Source of the DNA: Pseudoscleropodium purum
Lineage: Eukaryota; Streptophyta; Bryopsida; Hypnales; Brachytheciaceae
Length of the DNA: 64,000 nucleotides
Direction of reading: 5' to 3'
NCBI GenBank assembly: GCA_963969395.1
Contig: OZ017796.1
Location: 8,868,501-8,932,500 of the forward strand
Part shown: one piece after another, positions 13,019 to 24,939 of the stretch
Layout: the number at the start of each line of letters is the position of its first letter
Position numbering within the stretch: the stretch's first letter is position 1
Made by a program: the position numbers and the translations under genes
Notes under the pieces: generated by a model
Told to the model about the DNA's origin: nothing
The model's input: the letters and a program-made list of their open reading frames with translations, nothing else
The model's database searches: none

Positions 13019-13280
13019 CGACGAAAATGAAAGTGGGGGTCTGTCACCAATGCTCTAGGAGGCTGCACTCATACATCGCGTAACGACCTGCATCGCCAAC
13101 ACGATCGCCACGAAAGATGCAAAAGATGCAGAAGCCCAGCTGAAAATTTGAAGTGGGAGCTAGCTAGAAGCGGGGAGAGGGGCGGGGCGAGCTGTGGAGG
13201 AGAAGAGCTAGTTTGGCGAACTGCGCGATGATTTTGGTTGAAGCTTTGGGATCGGAAAGCACACGACAAGGAGGACGAGA
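13019..13280 (-). other. Villin first (non-coding) exon and leader
   Basis: A GC-richer stretch (CT-rich on the minus strand) directly precedes the donor at 13018, so it probably forms the first exon. The upstream border is a guess, because no transcription start can be read. It contains an ATG at 13093 that opens a 12-codon frame and an overlapping ATG giving a 10-codon frame. Confidence 0.5.
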
Positions 13281-13690
13281 ATGCGGAAGCAAGAGAAGGG
13301 GGGGATGAGCATGGGCATAAGATAGAAGAAAGACGACGAGGGTTTTTGAGAGAGTCTCGGCTCGACGCTTAAGAAGTCCCGTCCTCGACATTGAGGAGGC
13401 CGGCCACGCAGCCCCAGCCCATCCAGCCCTGACCGCGCCCTTGCCCTGGTCGGGAGCCCTGGACTTTTTCTCGCCCCGCCTGCCTGGAAGGAGGGTGGCT
13501 TGCTTGACTGAGACAGCCCTTGTGCCTCGTGGGGTTTGGGGAACCGGCCAACTGGGGAAAAGCTTCCAAGCTCCCATCTTGGGGCGCTCAATTTCTTACC
13601 TTATTTGAAATGGGAATTCAAATGGGAATTGGAATTGTTTGGCCCATTTTTTTCTTTTGGGGCATAGTATCTACTGTAAAAGTTGTACAC
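13281..13690 (-). promoter_or_regulatory. Probable villin promoter region
   Basis: A GC-rich segment (13.1-13.57 kb) sits between the inferred first exon and the repeat boundary at 13.69 kb. Several overlapping open frames here (up to 137 codons on the minus strand) are a by-product of high GC and match nothing I know. No clear TATA box was found at a convincing distance, so promoter status rests on position alone. Confidence 0.4.
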
Positions 13691-13694
13691 ATAA

Positions 13695-14492
13695 CCCCTT
13701 AGCGTCCACTGAGAGTCTTCTCCAGAATTCACGGTTTGAGAAAAATGATTATAAAGTACTATTTGGAAGAATATTTTGGAAGTGAGATGCATACCAAAGT
13801 TGAAGATTTTGAGTTCTAGATTCTATCTATACGGTTAGATTCACCAATGTTATCACCAGTAATTTTTTTTTTATGGATTTTGAAAGGGAAATTTCAAAAT
13901 TCCTCCTAATTCAATTACAAGTAAATATTGCCATTATTTGAGTAAAATTTGTTGGAATGGATTTGAAATGATTCGAGGTTATCTTCATATGGTGATTTTT
14001 GAAATTTTTCTGTTCTTTTAATGTATGACATGGTTTTTGCAAATCCAATTTTGAACTAGAGTCAATGCAATTTTGGCTTGATTAACTACATTACAAAAAA
14101 TTTCAGCCCTTGGTTTGAAACCCCCTCTCCCCTCCAATGTAATTAAAGAAGAATTAAAACCATTTTTTCTTTTAATGAAAGCATCTGATGTGGCACTACT
14201 TGTGCCACATCAACATCTCATCAAGTTTTTATTTTTTTCGTATTTTTTTATTTTTTATTTTTTATTTTTTCATTTATTTTTCATTTTTTTGTACTTGCAC
14301 TATAGGGGGCCAAAAAACAAAACCTTATTGGCCCTCCCTAGGATTTAGATTTTTCTAATGAGCTAACATACTTTCACATTTGTAATGTAAAAAAAATATA
14401 TGTACTCTAGTAACACCAAATCCAACCATTAGATAGGACAACAACTTGATAAAGTATCTTCAGAAATTAAGACGACTTTCATCCAAGTAGTA
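13695..14492 (+). repeat. Left long inverted repeat arm
   Basis: This arm matches the reverse complement of 20095-20588 along its whole length, apart from the inserted element at 14086-14372. It ends where CTTTCATCCAAGTAG matches CTTTCATCCAAGCAG in the other arm. Confidence 0.8.
14086..14372 (+). mobile_element. Short non-autonomous insertion, copy 1
   Basis: This segment starts ACATTACAAAAAATTTCAG and ends near TTTTTCTAATGAGCTA. It is absent from the matching position of the inverted arm at 20.2 kb. A second copy sits at 63589-63860. The core holds a perfect hairpin GATGTGGCAC-TACTT-GTGCCACATC, then a T-rich tract and TACTTGCACTATAGGG. No terminal inverted repeats or coding capacity. The class is unknown. 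Confidence 0.75.
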
Positions 14493-15756
14493 ATGAAAAA
14501 GAAAAATGATTTTGCAATGTGTTTGTTGTTCGGAAATTGGATGTTGAAGTGCTTCAAGAATAAACTATTTCCTTCAAAAAGGTTGTCATTTTATACAAGA
14601 AGGTTGTCGTTTTGAAATTTTGAACATTGCATGATGGAATAGAGACTCATTAGATTGTTCTTATAATTAAATAGGATCCCCAATCTAACATATAGGATGA
14701 AAAATTAGATTTCAAAATCTACTATTTGCATATATAATAGAAAAACAAAAGTATTATATTAATCATTTTATTGGTTACATAAATTAATGATAAATGTCAA
14801 AAAAGTAGTTTGGGTTCACTTAATGAGAATATTTGGTGTAAAAGGAATGAGAAGGTATTTGGACAAAATATAAAGGCTTAAAGTACTTCATTCATCATCT
14901 CAAGGTAGGAATAATGACCTCGAGGCACTTGAAGATGAATTTTATCCTCCAAGTGATTATGGAATCCATTACCTTTGAATTGTACTTCATTTTTTGAATA
15001 ATGACATTTATCCTTTGTAAGATATGAGGACAATGAGTGGAAGTGGTTAGAAGATAATAAATTATACAATTATTACAAGCTATGCCAATCACATCCTTTC
15101 GAAGTACAATAACCTTGATATGTACATATGGTCACGTCTTTGTATTTGAATGTACTTCTAGTATCTAATCTCATGTGCTTCAATGAATCATATTAGATTT
15201 GAATCAAAATACAAACATGTGCCTACAAATGATTCTAGGCTCTCATGAATACATGGTATACACTTTGGCAAGAATCTATAGGAATGAATTTTAAAAATAG
15301 GTCACAATTAGGTACAAGTTATTCTAGACCTTTAAAGCCCAAGGGTTTGAACAAAATACAAATGTGTTATAAAATATAAGTTTTATAACTTTTTTGAAGT
15401 TTACAACAACACAGATAATGTGAAGCAAAAAAAGCAAAAAAATATCTACACAATCAAAATTATAAAACTATTTTTAGATTTTTTTTTCAAATGAATTTGG
15501 AAGATATAACTTCAAAAATTCACCAAAAATACACCAAATTTCTCTCTATGGCATTTGAATTTTCTTAATTGGTCAAAATTATTTCTTTTATTGATTTGTG
15601 AAAAAGTGCATAAGATCTAATAATGAGAATACTAGCGCTTTTCTAAATTAGTAAATATTTCAACACTTGGCAAATTCTAAACACTTTGTGCTATTTTTCT
15701 TATAATTTTATTGACCTTAGCCATTTTTGCTTTGAATGTTAATACTAAAAGACAAT

Positions 15757-15761
<5 letters not shown>

Positions 15762-15793
<32 letters not shown>
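15762..15793. repeat. (TA)n microsatellite
   Basis: About sixteen TA dinucleotides in uninterrupted tandem. Confidence 0.95.
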
Positions 15794-15795
<2 letters not shown>

Positions 15796-18700
15796 TTTTA
15801 AATTATATTATAAAAATTTTGCCTAAAAATGTTGCCCGAAGTTGGAAAACAACCCAAAAAATTGTTGCTTAGGCACTTAGGGGCTATATAAGATGAGTTT
15901 CTACTAGAGAGTCAAGTGCAATAAATTAAAAGAGTTTTAAAAATTACTCGTGCTTTTATTGTTGTTGAAAATCTAATGCATAATCTAACTAAGCCCACCT
16001 TTTGTGCCTTAATGATTTATAAATGCTAACACATCTAATGATTATTTATCTCTCTATAATGGAGGTACATGCAAATAAAATAACTTCATCTAAAACTAAC
16101 TAAATAGGCAATTTATCATTGTTTTGATTATTATATTGGAAAAATTAATGGAATTTTTATTAGTATTAGTAGTTAAAAGGGATTCTATATTATCTCAGAA
16201 TGTATTTTTTGGTCTCTATATAAATAAAGTATAAATTTTTAAAGTGCTAAAAAGAAATACTTTTAATAATATCTCCAAATTCTCATGAATAGTAGGAGTA
16301 CATTTTAGGCATGAATCTATAGGGGTTGATTTTAGTTGTAGTTATCTTACCACAAATTAAAGGCCCTATGATGAAATTTTGAGGAAAGAGGGGCATTTGT
16401 CAAAGGCAAGTGGAGTTGACAAATTCGAGCAAGTAGATGGGATAAAAAAAAATAGATGGATTACCATAGCTAAGCATATGCACTTCATCAACTTTGAAGA
16501 GGGTGTAGTGCCAAAGGGTTGCAAACATAACAAGAATTTCTCTAGATAGATTTTAATATTCTATTTCTAGTATTGTATAACTACAACTATTGCATAGTAA
16601 ATGTATAAATACGATTCAATGAATTTTTGCAATTTTTTTCTTGTTAGTTGAAAGTCAATCATTTATAATGGAAGTGCATTTAAAGATTTAAATCATAGAG
16701 ATAATTGATAATAATAAATTTTAAAATGAGTTTTTCTTATTCAAAATACAAGGTATGGTTTTTTATTTTTAATACTAAATTTTGTTACCTTCTATGAAAT
16801 TCTCTAATAATTTGCTCATTGGATGAGATCTAGGATCCTACTATACGTTTTTTATTATTAATTTTCAAATCAAATCTACAACAATAAATTGACATTACAA
16901 ATTCATGGAAGATAAATAGGATTCCTTAAAGTCTAAATTGTACATTTTTGTATTTCAAATCCTAAAGAAACTCTAGCAATAGAAAAAATGTACTTTTGAA
17001 GCAAAACAAATTATGGCGTTTCAAGATTCCATACATGAAATCTTCTTAACTGTATCAAATTTTTCTTTTCTTCACATTTAGACAAGATCTCATTGATAAT
17101 TTTGTTCAACAATCTTCAAGCATAAATTAACCATGCTATAAAGTAGGCAATTATTTATTTTTTAATAAACTAGATTGTATTTCATCCACATATAGAATAA
17201 TTTTTTGAAAAAAAGGTGTCTATTGTGGAGAAAAAACTCCATTCAAAAAGTGACAAATATTAATTTGCAAAGCTTGACCTCGAAAGACTAATTTATATTA
17301 TCTAATGGTGAAACTTTAGTTGAATTTAGCCTTTTAAATTAGTTTTTGAGTTTCAAATTTTTTATTATCATTAAATGAGACTATATTTTGTCTATCAACT
17401 TAAAAAATCTTTGTTGATTTTGTAAATAATCCCCAAAGTTATTTTTTTAACAACAAACATTGGAAATAAATTATTGTATATAATGAAAAAAATCCAAATA
17501 CTTTGAATTTTCTTCACTCTAAAAAAGGAACATTGAAAAATAGTGCAAAAATTTCTCAAGCTATCATTGTATTTTTAACACACAAGACCCTCTTCGTGAT
17601 GACCTTTAAATCAATTACTTCAATCAAACTCAATTTAGCCTTTTATATATTATGATACATGAAAAAAATTCCATAAATTTTGATTTTTTAGTACTTTTAA
17701 ACGAAAATTGGATGTATAGATAAGATCATGTTAATTCAGGTGTGCACTAGAAGAATTTCAGATTTTACCCAAATGAAGTTTAGAAGGATAAACAGTAATT
17801 TCCTATTTAAATTTCATAATCAATTTATAATTTAAAAAAATACAAATGAAAAATACAAAATATTGTGAAATTTGGATTTTAACATTTGGAGCATTTAAAT
17901 GCAAAAATACATTGAATTTTAGGATAAGTTTAAGATTTTAAACAAGGATAGAAATAAAATTAGTCAAAATTTGTTATCTAGTTTTAAATTAAATTTCAAA
18001 AATTAATATTTGAAAAGTCAGAATCAAGTTTGACTAAGGTGCATCCAATTTTTAGATACAAGTGACCTTTAGGGGCTGAGGTATATGTTTTGATTTGTGT
18101 GCAATTGCAACTACTATTTTGTAAAATCACTATCATGATGGAATTCAAAACAATTGCTATCAACAAATCTTTAACTCTTGAAGGATGTTGAGGTCAAGAT
18201 CTAACCAATGGATGACTTTTAAGAAGCTTGTAGAGGCAAAGGGTGCACTTATGTACTTGTTTAATGATTAGATCACTTTTGGTTGATTACCTTAGTTATA
18301 GTCTCCAACCTTCCTAAGTTAAGGAAGGTATTAACACATAAAAAATAGTATATAATTTTATTTAATGGATTGGAAGATATAGAATTTTGTAGAATATGAG
18401 AAAAATATAAATGCTTTTGGATGGATTGGATTGTTAAATTGGAGTTTGCATATATTTTTGATTTTATAAGATTGAAAAACATTAAATTTTGAAAATAATA
18501 ACTTTTCAAAAAATTTTAAGTAGAAAAATTTGTCCAACAATGGGAATTTATACAAGTTGGGTTGTCATAGCTTTGACAAATAATTCAATGCATACTATTC
18601 AATTTTGTAATAGCAACTAAAAGCAATACTTTTTCTAGTCCCAATACCTCAAAGGGTAAATAACCTAGAAAATTTTATGAAAGTATTTGCAAATTGAAGA

Positions 18701-19566
18701 GAAATGTAACCCAAATAGTTTTGTAATTTTTTGACTTTTAATAATATTTTGCAAATTTTTATTTTGAAATTGTCATGTGAAAAGTGTGGCATGGAAGTCT
18801 CATTGGCCCAACTTTGCAGAGCTCAATAGAGATTTGTTTGAGACAACTTGGAGAGCAATGGAATTTGATTTGACTTTAATTTAGGCTTTGACCTTGGCTT
18901 AGGCCTTGGAATTGTCTTTGATACTTTGGTTGAGGACTTCATTTTGCCCATGTCTTCCAAATGTAATTTTAGAGATTCAAATTTTTCAAGTTGAGTTTTC
19001 CATATGATGAAGTAGAAGGCTTTGCTTCATGGCTTCATTTTGGTATACAAACATCTTTAAAGGATGATGTAGAGGCTTGACTTTGGTAGTTAATGAAGAA
19101 GCTTGTATAGGAGTTTTTCTTCATTTTATCAGTAAATGAATGGTTGTAAACTTACTTATTACACCAAGTGTTTTCATATATCATGAGTTTTTATTTCTTT
19201 TACTCTACTATGGATATTGTTAGTGTTTACTACATGTAGTGATTGGATGTTTTTACATTCTATCATTGCTTGTAAGGTTTTGCCATGATTGTGAATTTGT
19301 GACATATGTTAGAAGTCACATGGTGTTTCCCCATGGCCACAATGGCTACCATTGGCCAAGAGCTACAAAATCTTGGTGTAGTTAGATTTCTAACCAAGTA
19401 TAGAGTTTGCTATTATTGGTGGCACACCATTTTTCATGTTTGCACATAGGATCTTTACATGATGTGTTTGTACATAACAAAGTTGAGAACACAGGGTAGC
19501 TTATTCAGAATATTGGACTCATCTTGAATGAATACACTTAAAATACAAAATGTTTCAACTCAAATT

Positions 19567-19728
19567 AAGGTAAACTATCACATTATGGGCAAAATGAGAG
19601 CATGCCCATTGCAGGCAAAATTGTAATGATGGTGTACATTCAAGTTCTTAAATGTACACCACCATTATAATTTTGCCCACAATTGGCTTGCTCCCATTTT
19701 GTCCATAATGGGATAGTTTATCTTAGTG
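19567..19728. repeat. Hairpin (fold-back) repeat
   Basis: Two arms of about 75 bases (AAGGTAAACTATC ... GATAGTTTATCTTA) pair with about 85% identity around a loop of about 10 bases at 19641-19650. Arms include GGTGTACATT/AATGTACACC and CAAAATGAGAGC/GCTCCCATTTTG. This could be a fold-back MITE. If transcribed, the RNA would form a long hairpin. No target duplication is evident. Confidence 0.75.
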
Positions 19729-20094
19729 ATTTCAAAAAATTCCTCACTTCTCAATGGTTGCTTTTGAAAAATTGTGGTGGCTTGTTTCAAAAAAAAAAAA
19801 AATTGTGGTGGCTTTGAAGCATGGTAGTGTTTGTTGAAGACCATTTTTTAAGTGTTGGAGAACAAAACATGTGATAATTAGGTGCTTATAACTTAATGTG
19901 TGAAAAAATATATATTCAAACCACTAAGGCATTCTTTCTATATCAATGTTCTTTCTGTCAATGGATTCCATTCATTTGGTTGATCAAGAATTATAATTTA
20001 TTACAAAAAATTAATCAATTAACCTTTAAGCACTCCAACATCCAAAGTCTAGACAATGAACATATTAAAATTCAATCTTCTTTCTTGAACCTGC

Positions 20095-20588
20095 TTGGAT
20101 GAAAGTCATCTAATTTGCGGAGATTCTTCATCAAATTGTTGTCCTATCCAATGGTTGGATTTGATATTACTAGAGTTTATATATTCTAAAATTACAAATG
20201 TGGAAGTGTGTCAAGCCAAAAATTGTATTGATTTTATTTCAAAATTGGATTTGCAAAATTGAGGTTATAGATTAAAAGAACACAAAAATTTCAAAAAACC
20301 ACCACATCAAGAGAACCTTGTCTCAAATCCATTCCAACAAGTTTTACTCAAAAAATGATAATATTTTATTTGTAATTGAATGTAGAAGGAGTTTAGAAAT
20401 CTCCCTTTCAAAATTTAAAAAAAAAATATTGATGATAGCAATAGTGAATCTAACCATATGGATGGAATCTAAGACTCAAAATCTAAAACTCCTATTTGTA
20501 TGTCAATTCCAAAATACTCTTCCAAATAGCACTTTATAACGATTTTCTCAAATCCTCAATTTTGGAAAAGGATCCGGACGTTTAGGGG
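20095..20588 (-). repeat. Right long inverted repeat arm
   Basis: Reverse-complement partner of 13695-14492. It lacks the 285 bp insertion of the left arm and so serves as the empty-site reference. It ends GGACGTTTAGGGG next to TTAA. Confidence 0.8.
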
Positions 20589-20592
20589 TTAA

Positions 20593-21240
20593 AAACTCAT
20601 TATCGTGTAAAAATCATGGCCCTTAAATACTGGGCGTAAAAGGATTAAAAGCAACACTCTGGTGCTTCAGAAAAAAACATGAAGTGGATGAATATGTAAT
20701 AAATGAGAAATAACAGAAGTGATAAATCAAACCAGGTGACTTCGTGAAAACACTATTTGAATTTTAGCATAAAAACCATCATGGAAAGCAAATGGACTTC
20801 AGAGATGCTTCAGAGAAGCAAAAGAAGCACAAAATAAGTTTCTGACACCCTTACCTAGATGGTTGCTCTACTATCAAGAGTGAATGTGCGCACCCAGCGC
20901 CCACAACCAGACCAAATACATGCATTCTTACAACTAGGTGGTCCTTAGGCATTCATAAATTGCAGAGTTTGTTCGGGTTGTCCCAAAATGAGGCGGTATG
21001 CGTCAAAAATTCGTGAGGCACAATTGCCAGGGAACTATTCGGGCAAGTGTAGAAGACTACAGTAGTATTCGGAGACAGCTCCACGATAAGCTCCGTTACA
21101 GAGGCTGAATGTGACACCTGCCAACAATCAAAACAGGTTTGACAAATATCAGTAAGGACAAATTGAACTGGTTGATGCATCTCCCTTCCTAATGTCTATC
21201 CACTGTACGAAGTATACAAAATCTGTTCAGTGGATTCTTT
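20593..21240 (-). other. PSMD9 3' untranslated and downstream region
   Basis: This lies between the PSMD9 stop and the repeat border at 20.59 kb, with base composition like the gene rather than the repeat. A 75-codon frame (21180-20953 on the minus strand, starting MHQPVQFVLTDI) is open, but I do not recognise it. An internal TTGGCAG|GT could also serve as an acceptor. It is most simply 3' UTR. Confidence 0.45.
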
Positions 21241-22836
21241 CTAGAAGGGGCCATACCCAAGCAGGCCACGGCCTGGCCACCTCCGAGGTGTGACTGTCAG
21301 ATGTACGCGTTCACTTCGCCTAATCACAACTACTGGTATTCCAATCCCCTCGTTAGCTTGGCCCTCCCGTGCAAGCCGCATTAGGAGATTCTCCCCTCCA
21401 TCTACACTTCCAAATCTCACTATCTGATCACCCAGCTTGACGCCATCCACTGCTGCTGGAGAACCCTCAGAAACATCGTCGAAAAATGCAAAGGGAAGAT
21501 TCGATTCGCCCGCATCCTCGTCCATCGGGCTTGGCCCCTCAGCATGTGTGCTTCCTCCAGTGCTGGATGCAATATCCATGGGTGTAGCCCTCGGTGATGG
21601 TCGCACGACCTCAGCATCTAAATTCACATTACCAAGGTCAATTTATATGCGAATATGCAACAAAGCTTATACTTTCAAATCCCGAGAGTGCTCGCTTCAG
21701 TTGACAGAGTCCATATTGGAGCAATGTGATTCTAGTGACTGCGATAAACACGTTCAGATGTTGTCTATCAGAAACCTAGCAATGACCCTTTTAATACTGC
21801 AAGAAGGAACCTCAAGTCGCCAGCAGGACGGCGCGAGTGAAGGATGCTCAGGTTTATCAAATTTGCATCGAGCTTTCCGTTTTGTTTCTTAATTGAACAA
21901 ATACGTTCTTCGGAACAACTATGATGAAAATTTACAGCTGAATAATCAGACTGCCTCTCAAAGGAACACAAGATCAGGTGAAAAAAAGGAGACCTGCACG
22001 CTTGTCAGGCTGTGACGACCCTCTTGTAAAACCTCCGGAATGCAGGATAGTCAAATTCTTCTCAATTGCATCCGTGATCTCTTTATGATCATTCCGAAGC
22101 GCTGCGCAGAAGTCCACACTAAATTGTACAGATTCCGGTGTTGAAGGAGGATTAGTAAACTAACGATGCTCATAAATTTACCATGCAAAGTGCACACACG
22201 AGATGAAGGAAAATGTCACCTGAGAGCCGCTGCCGGTCGGATCGCACCGCGGGAATGTCAATATCTGCTCTCGGGAAGCCCTGAGACATGAAAGAATTCA
22301 CTTCATATTTTCCAACAGTGATTTTATTAGACCGAATCCTAAATCTGAGATTTTAAACTCAATTCAGTTTAACAGTCACAAGGAAGAAGGGACTTTGCGT
22401 GCGACTTTGCGTCCCGAATGCTACAAGCCTGAATGAAAACCCCTAGGATCCACAGGGCAGTCCGAACGCCACAGCGCCGTTCCAAAATTACTGTACTAAC
22501 TTAGAGATATCCTCACGATGCAAGAGCACGCTCCACAAAGAACAACGTCCACGGTGTCACAAAAATTCGCGCGACCAAACGGTTCAAATGCAACATAAAT
22601 GAATGTCATCCCAAAAAACACTCAATACCTCCAGGCTTCCTGAAATTCTCCAGGAATGGCGAAAATGAGCTAACAATACAGAAATCGTAACGCACCTCAG
22701 CGTCCACGAGATTGCCCTGCAGGCCAGGTCCGCCGGGCCGGGTGAGGCGGGCAATGATAACATCCATCTCGTTCTCAATGCCCTTGCGCTTGTCCATCAT
22801 GGTGACCGTCTCCGCTTTGACGTTGGCGCCTACCAT
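21241..22836 (-). CDS. PSMD9: 26S proteasome assembly chaperone PSMD9/Nas2 (PDZ protein)
   Basis: Chaperone of the 19S regulatory particle base; in the family it holds an Rpt5-containing module until assembly. Four exons: 22836-22696, 22280-22220, 22101-21994, 21617-21241; 687 nt, 228 residues, against 223 in human PSMD9. Introns are GT-AG with matching phases. The N-terminal helical region (residues 1-105) carries family signatures RPGGPGLQGNLVDAEGFPRAD and DIPAVRSDRQRLSALRNDHK followed by an ITDAIEKNL helix. A polar, Ser/Pro-rich linker (about 106-140) follows. The C-terminal PDZ domain reads FAFFDDVSEGSPAAVDGVKLGD, IVRFGSVDGGENL, IPVVVIRR and LTVTPRRWPGRGLLG. The ATG at 22836 is chosen because MVGANVKAETVTMMDKRK aligns with the start of plant homologues. 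Confidence 0.95.
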
Positions 22837-23240
22837 AATTGCTAGAAATCTGCAGAAACTAAAAGACTACAAAAAGACAATCTCTCAACAGAGCGGAAGA
22901 GATGAGATGTTGTCTCCAGGATCCCCAGCACTCTTCGAGGAAACTACCAGAAGCTCCAGCTACAATTTCAATGCAAACGATCTTGGATCAACTGTACAAT
23001 CTGAACACAGCACCTTTCGATTCCGCAATTCTCAATCGCTGCAACAATTTATACAACAAAGTGGGCAATCTGCAAAGCAGTCCCTGCGAGTTTGCAAGCC
23101 CTAATTCTAGAGAGACGTCCTCAAATGACTGTCTTTGTTGCAGGAGAAGGGGTCCGGGTTTGAACCCGAGTATCCAACAGTGCCATAGTTACCGGGACCT
23201 CTTTAATGTCACCTTCTCTAATATCACATCACGTCTTTAT
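22837..23240 (-). promoter_or_regulatory. PSMD9 leader and promoter region
   Basis: A gene-like, less AT-rich segment upstream of the PSMD9 ATG, before AT-rich DNA resumes near 23.24 kb. No TATA box or start site can be assigned. A tRNA B-box-like phrase at about 23155 is not part of a complete tRNA. Confidence 0.4.
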
Positions 23241-24790
23241 TGTCACCTAAAACATTGATTGTGGTCTAAATCTCATTTATTGAAAATCCCCTACAATGGA
23301 TCATTCCCTAGGTGTCCAAAATGGGTCATTTGTTCATGATGGGTTGTTCTAACTTAATATCCATTCTTTACAGCTTATATCACAAGCAATTTCATACAAA
23401 TATAATAATAGGAAATTCAACAAAAAAGAATTTCATATTTTCTTGATGATCAAATATTTTTGAAAAGAAGGATTGAAATACTTTGAATCCAACACTACTC
23501 ACTTAATTTTTTCAATGCTTCGATTCATTTTTAAATATTTTAAATATTTTCTTCATATCTTTGTACATCTATATTATTTACCATATTTGATGGTTAGGAT
23601 TGGCAAAAATTATTCAAAAAATGGATGTTGATTAATTTGGAAATTAATTTTGTAAAAAGCTAATGGTTTTGTATAGTCAAAGAAAATATTGTAGAGTATT
23701 GATATATTATTCCTAATTTTTGGCATGTTAAATAATTATTCAATTTAGTGAAGAATGTTAAACTTGACTTCCAAGTACTATTTTTACCTGAATTTTATCA
23801 AATTGATTACAAAAAAGTTGTATTCCATAGATTTAGGCATCACTTTGGAATAAGAGAAGCTACTTGGATAGCACATTGTCCTATAGTACTCTCTTAATCA
23901 TCTAGAAATATGAACTTCAAAGCTTTAGGTGTTTACAAAAGAATCAAGATACCAATTAGATGTTTGGATTCTTTGTTTTTGGTTGTGATTCTATTATTTC
24001 TTGAACAATCTACTATATTTAGTGCACATTGTCACAAATCTTTTATGATTACATCCATTTTGGTAATCAAGTATTCATCTTCACATATTTTCATCCCAAA
24101 ATTGGAAGCATTCTTGTAAATTCAAGAAAATCACTAAATGTTTTTTGTGCAAGATGGAAAATGGTTGTTGTATTGCAACTACTTTTCTACAAATTTTAGG
24201 TAAGGTAAACCAGCCATAATCTATAGCTTTTCCAATTATGTTGCCTAGGAGTTGCACTGATTACTAAATCAATGTACCTTATATATGGGTTACTTTTGTA
24301 CATAATTAATTTCCTATAGAGAGTGTCCAGAATTTCAAAAAAATCCTAGAGTTTTGTCCAAAATAAATATAAACTTTCAAGTCTTTAGTGTCTGAATTCG
24401 CGAAATTTATAGCTATAGTTGTTCAAATTGAGAAAAATAATGCAAAATTGAAAATAATTATAGTATGAAAACCATTCAAGAAATTACAATAATTAAAAAT
24501 CAATGAAATGGAATTGGAAGTTATATTTCAAAACATAAAACAAAGAGAGAATACCTATATGGCTCATATTTATGTCTACATGCATACGGCCTTAAGTTAG
24601 ATTGTTTGTTTTGTTTGTTACATTGAGATCTCCGTTGGAAAGCCCTCTCGGAGGAAGGGTGCCTGGGCTTTGTGATGTTTGGACCTATGGTGTGAAAGTT
24701 ATGGATTTTTGAAGTTTGCATGAATTAGAAAATTACACAATTACTTTTACTTTCATTTTGACTGTGTAATTCAACTAAAAATCTACACCT
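23241..24790. other. AT-rich intergenic DNA
   Basis: No coding match on either strand. A short GC-richer patch at 24.6 kb contains no recognisable feature. Confidence 0.55.
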
Positions 24791-24939
24791 GAAACTTCAC
24801 TAACGACACCCTTGGCCACTTCCAACTTCATCACTGGCTACACACATAGGCATCAATTCGAGTGCCTATCTCTTTCCAAGTTTGTCAAAGCCAAGTGCAT
24901 AATTTGCTTATCTTCAGATCAAGTTAAACCTCAGAGACT

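Larger units (their letters stand above)
14493..20094. other. AT-rich interior of the 6.9 kb element
   Basis: No gene is visible. Apart from the microsatellite at 15.76 kb and the hairpin repeat at 19.57 kb it is AT-rich sequence with frequent stops on both strands. Confidence 0.6.
13695..20588. mobile_element. 6.9 kb element with long terminal inverted repeats
   Basis: The left end starts CCCCTTAGCGTCC after ATAA (13691-13694). The right end, read on the minus strand, starts CCCCTAAACGTCC before TTAA (20589-20592). From these tips the two ends align as inverted repeats for about 500 bases (for example TTTGAGAAAA followed by TATAAAGT.CTATTTGGAAG in both). The left arm carries a 285 bp insertion at 14086-14372. 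The 5.6 kb between the arms is AT-rich, has no open frame above about 80 codons, and includes a TA microsatellite and a hairpin repeat. It looks non-autonomous. It fills the space between villin and PSMD9. Confidence 0.7.

Noticed and set aside
13164..13591. Overlapping minus-strand frames of 127-137 codons
   Set aside because: Several frames are open at once in a GC-rich, CT-biased segment at the villin promoter. None has a recognisable domain.
20953..21180. 75-codon frame downstream of PSMD9
   Set aside because: PSMD9 already ends at the family-typical C-terminus (GRGLLGYGPF). The frame is unrecognised and fits the 3' UTR.
23150..23180. tRNA-like B-box phrase GGGTTTGAACCCG
   Set aside because: No matching A box, anticodon stem or 7 bp acceptor stem can be formed around it.
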